Of a DNA stretch of 64,000 nt, positions 9,601 through 16,996 are shown piece by piece. The DNA is from Lepidurus packardi. Its lineage: Eukaryota; Arthropoda; Branchiopoda; Notostraca; Triopsidae. Numbering within the stretch: the stretch's first letter is position 1; every line of letters begins with the position of its first letter. The DNA is taken from assembly GCA_023053545.1 (NCBI GenBank), contig JAKZAN010000110.1, forward strand, positions 45,501-109,500, given 5' to 3'. Both the position numbers and the translations under genes were made by a program. The notes under the pieces are model-generated. The model was not told where the DNA came from. It was given only the letters and a program-made list of their open reading frames with translations, and did no database searches.

Positions 9601-10447
9601 AAAAGATACTGAGGGAAACTCGGGATGCGGAGTTTACATGGAGGAAATGGGGGAGACAAGATCTTACGCATTAAACAAAGCAACGACAGTAATGGCTTCC
9701 GAATTGCACGCGATAATACAAGCGATAAGGTGGATTGAGGAAAAAGAGCCGGATAGCTATGTCATTTTGACGGATTCAAAATCCGCAGCACAACTGCTAG
9801 ATAGCTGGGGGAGCCGCTCCTACTTTGGTCTTACACAAAGGATACAAAACAAAATGAACCACTTAAGGACAGACGGGTACACAATAAAGATTCAGTGGAT
9901 ACCAGCACATAGAGGGATCAGGGGAAATGAAACGGCGGATGGAGCGGCAAAGGAAGGAAGGTTGACAGGGGAAGAAATTAATCACAAAACAACATGCCAG
10001 GAGCTGGAATCAATAACGAAAAGGAAAGTCGAAAAGGACTACATAGAAGAAATAAAGACAAGAACAGCACAGAAAATGGTTCAGAACACGTACCAGTTCG
10101 GGACCAACAAATGGATAAACAGCAGGAAAAGAAGAGAAGCCATTGTTTTACTACGAATAAGGTGTGGACATGGGAGATTCCGGTCATGGCTACACCGCTT
10201 CAACATGACCGAAGATGACACATGTCGTTACTGTGAGGAGGAGGAAGAAAGCCCGGAACATTTAGTAATGAGATGTGAGAAGTTTTCAGAACAAAGGGAG
10301 GAACTCAAGAAAAAACTAGAAGATAGTAAAATAGCCTGGAGATTCGAAACTATAACGGCACTGGAAGGCGGAAAGAAAGATCAGTACATAGCACAAAATT
10401 GTCTTTTAAAATATTTGAAAACAACCGATATCATAACAAACATATAA
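6638..10447 (+). CDS. ORF2 endonuclease/RT/RNase H polyprotein (copy 2)
   Basis: This 1269-aa protein has the same domain order and residue numbering as copy 1: EEP endonuclease (E40, D144, N146, D220, H221), RT (FIDFTAAFD 608-616, YADD 697-700), RNase H (D986, E1022, D1046, H1091, D1101) and C-terminal CX2CX8HX4C (1196-1213). It differs from copy 1 by a handful of substitutions, such as CDEQC for SDEEC just before the GDF motif, Thr for Ile in the region before the RT, and Pro for Ala after YADD. None touches a catalytic residue. It is open throughout and is a candidate active enzyme. It starts inside the last codons of ORF1 (16-nt overlap), which implies reinitiation or another coupled translation mechanism on a bicistronic RNA. 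Confidence 0.93.
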   Translation: MGCPLNILMWNARSLNLHLSGLCAYISEMQQTPDVIYICETWMKEGMKATIFGYDCHRKDRTDQRGGGIMFFVKRGIEIEWAPMNSFTDGVLEIGCVKVKWENQIIYLVGMYLQVQAEKKITKDEYKFYMSQIGCDEQCLMFGDFNSHHNLWNGGNFNDSRGNTLCSFLEEWEKLLLASPQGVGTHVSERGAITTIDLVFASANIYDKVRVRTGPMLQSDHLPIVIEVEGKKGMMIRERTPRWDFKKANWVEWRREMAEEDIEEGVSCRRVEERYKRFIDTLIQITKKHVPLREGTIRAKDTEGGKRKGKIRKPWWDENCSEAVSIMRTKYRILKRSPTAGNLTDYKKAKANCKRITQDKKRSHWKHKVEGLGSQTTTKQMWELIRKMEGTTTKNIEGEALSSGGQLIQQNKEKAEILVKHFAKIQSESTETHATETEVLQMQYEIDSMIYDKNCTDEFSRPFSEWEIEVILKKTPKTSQGKDLVHYNMLGELPRNWRRALKTLFNYILEKGTGPKEWGNAVVVPILKPGKDPKEIKSYRPISLISCVAKVFERALVKRLNWVSEKRGWYSPIQTGFRRGRSTIDQLVRLNNEAHRVYRRGEVLIALFIDFTAAFDSIWIDKLLYKIGQKGVKGKILGFLKYFLNNRTMEVRIGSSNSNQKELKRGIPQGSVISPWLFNMMLSDFPIKVGETGASLYADDAGIWTSGLDCDSAMGRMINVVREVEKWCKENGLEISTDKTKYLVITRKRKPESKNKIKINGSEIERVESARFLGIVFDRRLSFNEQVKQIREKGMKTAGILHKLAGKTWGGDINILLTVYKNLIRSKLEYASFIYKNINSRKLEVLETVQNKSLRIILGTTKTTPIGVLHCASEVLSLQKRRILLEQTYFNRMTECHRNDPVVKEIVDKNSLSWESVSETKNKNNIPYVMQGDYFKNLLPPWEFKGHQIKTTIPGNSKEKCNQQTVQEVLMFLEKEYENFKRVFTDGSKDTEGNSGCGVYMEEMGETRSYALNKATTVMASELHAIIQAIRWIEEKEPDSYVILTDSKSAAQLLDSWGSRSYFGLTQRIQNKMNHLRTDGYTIKIQWIPAHRGIRGNETADGAAKEGRLTGEEINHKTTCQELESITKRKVEKDYIEEIKTRTAQKMVQNTYQFGTNKWINSRKRREAIVLLRIRCGHGRFRSWLHRFNMTEDDTCRYCEEEEESPEHLVMRCEKFSEQREELKKKLEDSKIAWRFETITALEGGKKDQYIAQNCLLKYLKTTDIITNI

Positions 10448-10631
10448 GTACACAGAGGAAATATCAGTGAATATGTGGAAAAATCAAAAAGAATAGAAGA
10501 AGAAAAAAAAAAAAAAAAAAAAAAAGAGAGAAAAGGAAAAAAAAAAACAGAAAGCCGAAGACGGTAATGCGACGCGAACGCGACGTTGGCCGTCTTAAAA
10601 AACCAAAAAACAAACAAACAAACAAAAAACA
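10448..10631 (+). other. 3'UTR and tail of copy 2
   Basis: The order is the same as in copy 1: purine-rich start, internal A23 (10503-10525), hairpin (10558-10596), then a CAAA tail leading straight into the 5'UTR of copy 3. The A-run length and tail sequence are indistinguishable from copy 1. Confidence 0.75.
10558..10596 (+). promoter_or_regulatory. 3'UTR hairpin (copy 2)
   Basis: The outer stem AAGACGG/CCGTCTT (10558-10564 with 10590-10596) and the inner AACG/CGTT stem match copy 1 exactly. It is a candidate recognition site for the element's own RT. Confidence 0.6.
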
Positions 10632-10710
10632 AATATATAGCGATAGTTTGGTGGAGTGACGAAGACAACGACTCAAAGGGACTCACGGAAAAAGTCCAGA
10701 TTCGATAGGT
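10632..10710 (+). promoter_or_regulatory. 5'UTR of copy 3, candidate internal promoter
   Basis: This stretch repeats the 5'UTR of copy 2 exactly, including the GGACT/AGTCC hairpin and the repeated GACTC. Its upstream join to the tail of copy 2 is the same as the copy 1/copy 2 join. Promoter function is inferred only. Confidence 0.4.
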
Positions 10711-12192
10711 ATGGAGGACGAGAGTGTTCAGTCAAGCGATGATGAAATTATTATGGTTAGGAAAAAGGGTAAGGAGAAGGGCAGAGCAAAGGGAAAGTTA
10801 AAGGGAGGGGCAGAAAAGGTGGCAAACGATATGGAGGAAGAAGTTGGTACGGAGATGGAAGTAGCAGTAGGGGAACAACAGGAAGATGAAGATCAAGGCT
10901 GGAAAACGGCAAGGCCAAAAAAAAAGTTAAAGGGAAGGGGAGAAAAAGAGGTAAATGATACAGAGAAAGAGACAAGAACAGAGAAGATAGTATTAGTCGG
11001 GGAGAAAAGAGCGGGGTCTTTTTCTAGCCAAGACGAGGAAAAAAGGGAAAATGGAAAAGTAGAAGAGGGAAAGGATAAGCGGCCAGTGGTGGGGAAGCTG
11101 GCAGAGGACGGGAAAAATTTCAAGGAAGTCAGCCCTTTCGCTTTAGGAAAAGCGATTAAAAATCTGGGGATAACGGGAGTGGAGATTAGAGTAACCAATG
11201 GGGGGGAACTACTTTTTTTTACATCACAGCCGGAATTAGTATCGCAGTTATTGGCACTCAAAGTGATTGGACAATGGAAAGTAAATATGCGTATGGCAAG
11301 GCCTTTAATATTGCAGCACGGCATAATCAAAATATGGGGAACGTCCAAGGAAGAAATTTTGGATCAAAAGATTAAGGGATTATACTCAGTAAGAGCGCTA
11401 TACAGTGTGAGGGAGAAGGAGAAGATTGCAACGGGCTCCTACCATGTCACATTCGAAGGCAGTGTTTTACCTAGTCATCTGGAAGTCGGATACTTTAAAG
11501 TACCCGTGACACCATTTAAGCCGAAACCGATCAGATGTTACAGATGTCAAAGGTTCGGTCACGTAAGCTCAGTTTGCACGGCCAAGCAGCGCTGCGGATT
11601 CTGCGGGGACGACCACCGCATTGAAAGCTGCATGAGGAAGGCACAGGGAGTGATACCCTCATGCGCTAACTGCCGCGGCAGGCACTCGGCGGCAGATACA
11701 AAATGCGCCTTTTTTATAAGAGCAATGGAGGGCGGACAAAAGGGGGTACCAGGAAACCAAGAAAGTGTCAGCAACTCAGCAGAAAACCAAAAGAGCATTG
11801 AGAGTCACACGAGACAAGCCGAGACAATTGCGGATGAATCACCGCAAGCAAACGTGCAGTCACAAAGGCGGACATACAAGGAAATAGTCGCAGGGGGGAA
11901 AAAGAGCACGGCGGAGAACGAAGGCAATCAAGGACGACAGGAAGAAGAGACAAGAAGACAGGAAGACAAAAGGGCAGGAAGGCCAAAGGAGAGAGAAAGC
12001 CCGCATGAAGACAGGGCTAGAAGCAAGGATAAGGGGAAAGCCCTGATACAGAAAATTATTAGAAAAATTATACCAATAATAGTGAGTGAACATAGCTGGG
12101 AAGAAAAATGCAGGGAGATGGTAGCTTTGGTAAAAGAACTTATTAGTGGGGGAGACCTAATCACAGCAATGCTAGAATGGGGTGCCCTTTGA
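10711..12192 (+). CDS. ORF1 Gag-like protein with three zinc knuckles (copy 3)
   Basis: This 493-aa protein is identical to the ORF1 of copy 2: a charged N-terminus, RRM-like region about 130-270, zinc knuckles at 276-289, 295-307 and 318-332, and a charged and helical C-terminus. The identity over the full length shows very recent duplication or homogenisation by gene conversion. The start is the same good-context ATG, and the stop overlaps the ORF2 start by 16 nt. Confidence 0.93.
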   Translation: MEDESVQSSDDEIIMVRKKGKEKGRAKGKLKGGAEKVANDMEEEVGTEMEVAVGEQQEDEDQGWKTARPKKKLKGRGEKEVNDTEKETRTEKIVLVGEKRAGSFSSQDEEKRENGKVEEGKDKRPVVGKLAEDGKNFKEVSPFALGKAIKNLGITGVEIRVTNGGELLFFTSQPELVSQLLALKVIGQWKVNMRMARPLILQHGIIKIWGTSKEEILDQKIKGLYSVRALYSVREKEKIATGSYHVTFEGSVLPSHLEVGYFKVPVTPFKPKPIRCYRCQRFGHVSSVCTAKQRCGFCGDDHRIESCMRKAQGVIPSCANCRGRHSAADTKCAFFIRAMEGGQKGVPGNQESVSNSAENQKSIESHTRQAETIADESPQANVQSQRRTYKEIVAGGKKSTAENEGNQGRQEEETRRQEDKRAGRPKERESPHEDRARSKDKGKALIQKIIRKIIPIIVSEHSWEEKCREMVALVKELISGGDLITAMLEWGAL

Positions 12193-15100
12193 ACATCTTG
12201 ATGTGGAATGCCCGAAGCCTCAATCTGCATCTCAGCGGATTATGTGCATATATAAGCGAGATGCAGCAGACACCAGACGTAATATATATATGTGAAACAT
12301 GGATGAAAGAAGGGATGAAGGCAACAATTTTTGGATATGATTGCCACAGAAAAGACAGGACAGACCAAAGAGGAGGGGGCATTATGTTTTTCGTCAAACG
12401 GGGAATAGAAATTGAATGGGCGCCAATGAATTCTTTCACAGATGGTGTCTTGGAGATAGGGTGCGTAAAAGTAAAATGGGAAAACCAAATTATATATCTA
12501 GTCGGAATGTATTTGCAGGTACAAGCAGAGAAAAAAATAACCAAAGATGAATACAAATTTTATATGTCCCAGATTGGGTGTGACGAACAATGTCTTATGT
12601 TTGGTGATTTTAACTCCCACCATAATTTGTGGAACGGGGGAAATTTTAATGACTCCAGAGGGAACACTCTGTGTTCGTTTTTAGAAGAGTGGGAAAAATT
12701 ACTGCTAGCCTCCCCACAGGGCGTCGGCACGCATGTATCCGAGAGGGGTGCGATTACGACCATAGACCTGGTGTTTGCGTCAGCAAACATATATGACAAG
12801 GTAAGAGTCCGAACAGGGCCAATGCTACAGAGTGACCACCTACCTATTGTGATAGAAGTAGAAGGAAAAAAGGGGATGATGATAAGAGAAAGAACTCCGC
12901 GATGGGATTTTAAAAAAGCAAACTGGGTGGAATGGAGGCGAGAAATGGCGGAAGAAGACATAGAAGAGGGCGTTAGCTGTAGAAGGGTAGAAGAGAGATA
13001 TAAACGGTTTATTGACACGCTCATACAAATTACAAAAAAGCATGTCCCATTGAGAGAGGGAACAATTAGGGCGAAAGATACAGAAGGGGGCAAACGGAAA
13101 GGAAAGATAAGGAAACCATGGTGGGACGAGAATTGTAGCGAAGCAGTGAGTATTATGAGAACAAAATACAGAATACTGAAAAGAAGTCCCACCGCCGGAA
13201 ATCTTACAGATTACAAAAAAGCGAATTGCAAGAGAATAACGCAGGACAAAAAAAGATCCCACTGGAAACACAAGGTGGAGGGTTTAGGTAGTCAAACAAC
13301 AACTAAACAAATGTGGGAACTCATTAGAAAAATGGAAGGGACAACTACGAAAAATATAGAAGGGGAGGCTCTTTCTTCAGGGGGTCAGCTCATACAGCAA
13401 AACAAAGAAAAAGCGGAAATATTGGTGAAGCATTTCGCTAAGATTCAAAGCGAGAGCACAGAAACACACGCAACCGAAACGGAAGTCCTACAAATGCAAT
13501 ATGAAATAGACAGTATGATCTATGATAAAAACTGCACGGACGAATTTAGTAGACCCTTCTCAGAATGGGAAATAGAGGTTATTTTAAAAAAGACACCAAA
13601 GACGAGCCAAGGCAAAGATCTGGTCCACTACAACATGTTAGGAGAATTACCAAGAAACTGGAGGCGTGCTTTGAAAACTCTTTTTAATTATATATTGGAG
13701 AAGGGCACAGGACCTAAAGAATGGGGTAATGCAGTAGTTGTACCGATATTAAAACCAGGTAAAGACCCTAAGGAAATTAAATCATATAGGCCCATATCGT
13801 TAATATCATGCGTCGCCAAAGTGTTTGAAAGAGCACTAGTTAAAAGATTAAACTGGGTGTCCGAAAAAAGAGGATGGTACTCACCGATACAAACAGGGTT
13901 TAGAAGAGGACGTAGCACGATTGACCAGCTAGTCAGGCTGAACAACGAAGCGCACCGGGTATACAGAAGAGGAGAGGTCTTAATCGCGTTATTTATAGAT
14001 TTTACCGCAGCATTTGATTCAATTTGGATAGACAAACTTTTATATAAAATTGGTCAAAAAGGTGTAAAGGGTAAAATTTTAGGATTCTTGAAATATTTCT
14101 TAAATAACAGAACGATGGAAGTGAGAATCGGGAGCAGCAATTCCAATCAAAAAGAACTAAAAAGAGGAATCCCTCAGGGGTCGGTGATCAGCCCCTGGCT
14201 CTTTAACATGATGTTGTCAGACTTTCCAATAAAGGTTGGGGAAACAGGGGCTTCGCTCTATGCTGATGACGCAGGAATCTGGACCAGCGGGTTAGACTGT
14301 GACTCGGCGATGGGGAGAATGATAAATGTTGTAAGGGAAGTGGAAAAATGGTGTAAGGAGAACGGGCTGGAAATATCCACAGATAAAACGAAATATTTGG
14401 TAATTACAAGAAAACGTAAACCGGAGAGCAAAAATAAAATAAAAATCAATGGAAGCGAAATAGAAAGAGTGGAGAGCGCCAGATTCTTAGGGATTGTGTT
14501 CGATAGAAGACTTAGCTTCAATGAACAAGTAAAACAAATAAGAGAAAAGGGAATGAAGACTGCAGGTATTTTACACAAATTAGCGGGGAAGACTTGGGGG
14601 GGAGATATCAATATTTTACTCACGGTATACAAAAATCTTATTAGGTCGAAATTAGAATACGCTAGCTTCATATACAAGAACATTAACTCTAGGAAACTAG
14701 AGGTACTAGAAACGGTACAGAACAAATCATTAAGGATTATACTTGGAACAACGAAGACAACACCGATTGGGGTGCTGCATTGTGCCTCAGAAGTTTTATC
14801 ACTACAGAAAAGAAGAATTTTACTTGAACAAACATATTTTAACAGAATGACAGAATGTCACAGGAATGACCCCGTAGTAAAAGAGATAGTGGACAAGAAT
14901 TCCCTGTCTTGGGAAAGTGTGTCCGAAACGAAAAACAAAAACAATATACCTTATGTCATGCAAGGAGATTATTTTAAAAATTTGTTACCGCCCTGGGAAT
15001 TCAAAGGTCATCAGATAAAAACCACGATCCCGGGAAACAGCAAAGAAAAGTGCAATCAGCAAACAGTGCAAGAAGTTTTAATGTTTTTAGAGAAGGAGTA

Positions 15101-15980
15101 TGAAAATTTTAAACGGGTTTTTACGGACGGATCAAAAGATACTGAGGGAAACTCGGGATGCGGAGTTTACATGGAGGAAATGGGGGAGACAAGATCATAC
15201 GCATTAAACAAAGCAACGACAGTAATGGCTTCCGAATTGCACGCGATAATACAAGCGATAAGGTGGATTGAGGAAAAGGAGCCGGATAATTACGTCATAC
15301 TGACGGATTCAAAATCCGCAGCACAGCTGCTAGATAGCTGGGGGAACCGTTCATATTTTGGTCTTACACAAAGGATTCAAAACAAAATGAACGACTTAAG
15401 GACAGACGGGTACACAATAAGGATCCAGTGGTTGCCGGCACATAGAGGGATCAGGGGAAATGAAATGGCGGATGGAGCGGCAAAGGAAGGAAGGTTGACA
15501 GGGGAAGAAATTAATCACAAAACAACATGCCAGGAGCTGAAATCAATAACGAAAAGGAAAGTCGAAAAGGACTACATAGAAGAGATAAAGACAAGAACAG
15601 CACAAAAAATGGTTCAGAACACGTACCAGTTCGGGACCAACAAATGGATAAACAGCAGGAAAAGAAGAGAAGCCATTGTTTTACTACGAATAAGGTGTGG
15701 ACATGGGAGATTCCGGTCATGGCTACACCGCTTCAACATGACCGAAGATGACACATGTCGTTACTGTGAGGAGGAGGAAGAAAGCCCGGAACATTTGGTA
15801 ATGAGATGTGAGAAGTTTTCAGAACAAAGGGAGGAACTCAAGAAAAAACTAGAAGATAGTAAAATAGCCTGGAGATTCGAAACTATAACGGCACTGGAGG
15901 GCGGAAAGAAAGATCAGTACATAGCACAAAATTGTCTTTTAAAATATTTGAAAACAACCGATATCATAACAAACATATAA
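12177..15980 (+). CDS. ORF2 endonuclease/RT/RNase H polyprotein (copy 3, 1267 aa)
   Basis: The domain order and catalytic residues match copies 1 and 2, shifted by two after a Lys-Ala deletion near residue 350, where a short AAAGCA-type repeat has lost one unit. The YADD is at 695-698 and the RNase H acidic residues at D984, E1020, D1044 and D1099, with H1089. The RNase H region differs from copies 1 and 2 in many positions: DNY for DSY, GNRS for GSRS, NDL for NHL, WLPAH for WIPAH and GNEMAD for GNETAD. These variants are shared with the truncated copy at 37861-39345, so the 3' part belongs to a second sequence lineage. The frame stays open and catalytic residues are kept, so it is plausibly functional. 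Confidence 0.93.
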   Translation: MGCPLNILMWNARSLNLHLSGLCAYISEMQQTPDVIYICETWMKEGMKATIFGYDCHRKDRTDQRGGGIMFFVKRGIEIEWAPMNSFTDGVLEIGCVKVKWENQIIYLVGMYLQVQAEKKITKDEYKFYMSQIGCDEQCLMFGDFNSHHNLWNGGNFNDSRGNTLCSFLEEWEKLLLASPQGVGTHVSERGAITTIDLVFASANIYDKVRVRTGPMLQSDHLPIVIEVEGKKGMMIRERTPRWDFKKANWVEWRREMAEEDIEEGVSCRRVEERYKRFIDTLIQITKKHVPLREGTIRAKDTEGGKRKGKIRKPWWDENCSEAVSIMRTKYRILKRSPTAGNLTDYKKANCKRITQDKKRSHWKHKVEGLGSQTTTKQMWELIRKMEGTTTKNIEGEALSSGGQLIQQNKEKAEILVKHFAKIQSESTETHATETEVLQMQYEIDSMIYDKNCTDEFSRPFSEWEIEVILKKTPKTSQGKDLVHYNMLGELPRNWRRALKTLFNYILEKGTGPKEWGNAVVVPILKPGKDPKEIKSYRPISLISCVAKVFERALVKRLNWVSEKRGWYSPIQTGFRRGRSTIDQLVRLNNEAHRVYRRGEVLIALFIDFTAAFDSIWIDKLLYKIGQKGVKGKILGFLKYFLNNRTMEVRIGSSNSNQKELKRGIPQGSVISPWLFNMMLSDFPIKVGETGASLYADDAGIWTSGLDCDSAMGRMINVVREVEKWCKENGLEISTDKTKYLVITRKRKPESKNKIKINGSEIERVESARFLGIVFDRRLSFNEQVKQIREKGMKTAGILHKLAGKTWGGDINILLTVYKNLIRSKLEYASFIYKNINSRKLEVLETVQNKSLRIILGTTKTTPIGVLHCASEVLSLQKRRILLEQTYFNRMTECHRNDPVVKEIVDKNSLSWESVSETKNKNNIPYVMQGDYFKNLLPPWEFKGHQIKTTIPGNSKEKCNQQTVQEVLMFLEKEYENFKRVFTDGSKDTEGNSGCGVYMEEMGETRSYALNKATTVMASELHAIIQAIRWIEEKEPDNYVILTDSKSAAQLLDSWGNRSYFGLTQRIQNKMNDLRTDGYTIRIQWLPAHRGIRGNEMADGAAKEGRLTGEEINHKTTCQELKSITKRKVEKDYIEEIKTRTAQKMVQNTYQFGTNKWINSRKRREAIVLLRIRCGHGRFRSWLHRFNMTEDDTCRYCEEEEESPEHLVMRCEKFSEQREELKKKLEDSKIAWRFETITALEGGKKDQYIAQNCLLKYLKTTDIITNI

Positions 15981-16160
15981 GTACACAGAGGAAATATCAG
16001 TGAATATGTGGAAAAATCAAAAAGAATAGAAGAAGAAAAAAAAAAAAAAAAAAAAAAAAAGAGAGAAAAGGAAAAAAAAAAACAGAAAGCCGAAGACGGT
16101 AATGCGACGCGAACGCGACGTTGGCCGTCTTAAAAAACCAAAAAACAAACAAACAAAACA
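15981..16160 (+). other. 3'UTR and tail of copy 3
   Basis: This stretch has an A25 run (16036-16060), then the hairpin (16093-16131), then a CAAA-rich tail that merges with an A/C-rich position of ORF2 in copy 4. Microhomology hides the exact join by a few bases. Confidence 0.7.
16093..16131 (+). promoter_or_regulatory. 3'UTR hairpin (copy 3)
   Basis: AAGACGG (16093-16099) pairs with CCGTCTT (16125-16131), with the same inner AACGCGACGTT element as in the other copies. It is conserved even though the surrounding A runs vary in length. Confidence 0.6.
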
Positions 16161-16708
16161 AACATGCCAGGAGCTGAAATCAATAACGAAAAGGAAAATC
16201 GAAAAGGACTACATAGAAGAAATAAAGACAAGAACAGCACAAAAATTGGTCCAGAACACGTACCAGTTCGGGACCAACAAATGGATAAACAGCAGGAAAA
16301 GAAGAGAAGCCATTGTTTTACTACGAATAAGGTGTGGACATGGGAGATTCCGGTCATGGCTACACCGCTTCAACATGACCGAAGATGACACATGTCGTTA
16401 CTGTGAGGAGGAGGAAGAAAGCCCGGAACATTTAGTTATGAGATGTGAGAAGTTTTCAGAACAAAGGGAGGAACTCAAGAAAAAACTAGAAGATAGTAAA
16501 ATAGCCTGGAGATTCGAAACTATAACGGCACTGGAAGGCGGAAAGAAAGATCAGTACATAGCACAAAATTGTCTTTTAAAATATTTGAAAACAACCGATA
16601 TCATAACAAACATATAAGTACACAGAGGAAATATCAGTGAATATGTGAAAAAATAAAAAAGAAGAGAAGAAGAAAAAAAAACAAAAAAAAAAAAAAAAAA
16701 AAACAGAA
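16161..16708 (+). mobile_element. Retrotransposon copy 4, truncated at both ends
   Basis: This fragment starts at an internal ORF2 position (about residue 1119) immediately after the CAAA tail of copy 3. It ends in the 3'UTR after the internal A run, at CAGAA, just before where the hairpin should be. The hairpin and CAAA tail are missing and pentameric satellite follows directly. It carries private variants (for example KIEKD and QKLVQ), so it is a separate lineage, not a duplicate of copy 3. The 3' break is not a normal target-primed insertion end. Confidence 0.85.
16162..16617 (+). pseudogene. ORF2 C-terminal remnant of copy 4
   Basis: About 150 codons matching ORF2 residues 1120-1269 remain, including the C-terminal CX2CX8HX4C motif and the normal stop at 16615-16617. 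Endonuclease, RT and RNase H are absent. By chance the frame is open backwards through the tail and hairpin of copy 3 to an ATG at 16102, giving a 171-codon fusion whose first 20 or so codons are 3'UTR sequence. I treat it as a dead fragment. Confidence 0.85.
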
Positions 16709-16996
16709 CCTGACCTCACTTGACCTTACTTGACCTCACCTGACCTCACCTGACCTCACCTCACTTGACCTTACTTGACCTCTCCTGACCTCACCTGAAC
16801 TCACCTGACCTCACTTGACTTGACCTCACCTGACCTCACCTCAGTTGACCTTACTTGACCTCACCTGACCTGACCTCACTTGACCCTACTTGACCTCACC
16901 TGACCTCACTTGACCTTACTTGACCTCACCTGACCTCACCTGAACTCACCTGACCTCACCTGACCTCACCTCACTTGACCTTACTTGACCTTGACC
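16709..16996 (+). repeat. Pentamer/decamer satellite block A (TGACC/TCACC/TTACT)
   Basis: This is a tandem array of 10-bp units of the form TYACYTGACC, with interspersed 5-bp TCACC units. It is strongly C-rich on the plus strand and G-rich on the minus strand, which reads as TCAGG, TGAGG, TCAAG and TAAGG pentamers. It is shorter than blocks B and C (288 bp against about 510) because its left part is replaced by retrotransposon copy 4. Its right edge, TTGACCATAAATTAC, is identical to the right edges of blocks B and C. Confidence 0.9.

Larger units (their letters stand above)
5093..10631 (+). mobile_element. Non-LTR retrotransposon copy 2, complete
   Basis: This is a complete 5539-bp unit: a short 5'UTR (about 79 bp), ORF1 (493 aa), ORF2 (1269 aa) overlapping ORF1 by 16 nt, a 3'UTR with internal A23, the hairpin, and a CAAA tail. 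It is joined to copy 1 and copy 3 with no intervening target DNA and no target-site duplication. The internal A23 run has the same length in copies 1 and 2, and both junctions are identical in sequence. That suggests the array was multiplied as DNA (unequal crossing-over or replication) rather than by three separate insertions with independent tails. Both ORFs are open with all recognisable catalytic residues. Confidence 0.9.
10632..16160 (+). mobile_element. Non-LTR retrotransposon copy 3, complete, mosaic 3' part
   Basis: This is the third head-to-tail copy, with both ORFs open. Its first about 4 kb is nearly identical to copy 2. From about 15109 onward it carries a different set of roughly 25 substitutions, shared with the truncated copy at 37862-39533. 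It also has a 6-bp in-frame deletion in ORF2 and an internal A run of 25 (16036-16060). Its CAAA tail runs directly into an internal ORF2 position of copy 4 rather than into a 5'UTR, so it is the last complete unit of the array. Confidence 0.9.

Noticed and set aside
1-16708. LTR retrotransposon, retrovirus-like element or bacterial group II intron
   Set aside because: No long terminal repeats, protease or integrase is present. The EEP endonuclease, YADD RT, CCHC ORF1 and A/CAAA tail are those of a non-LTR retrotransposon.
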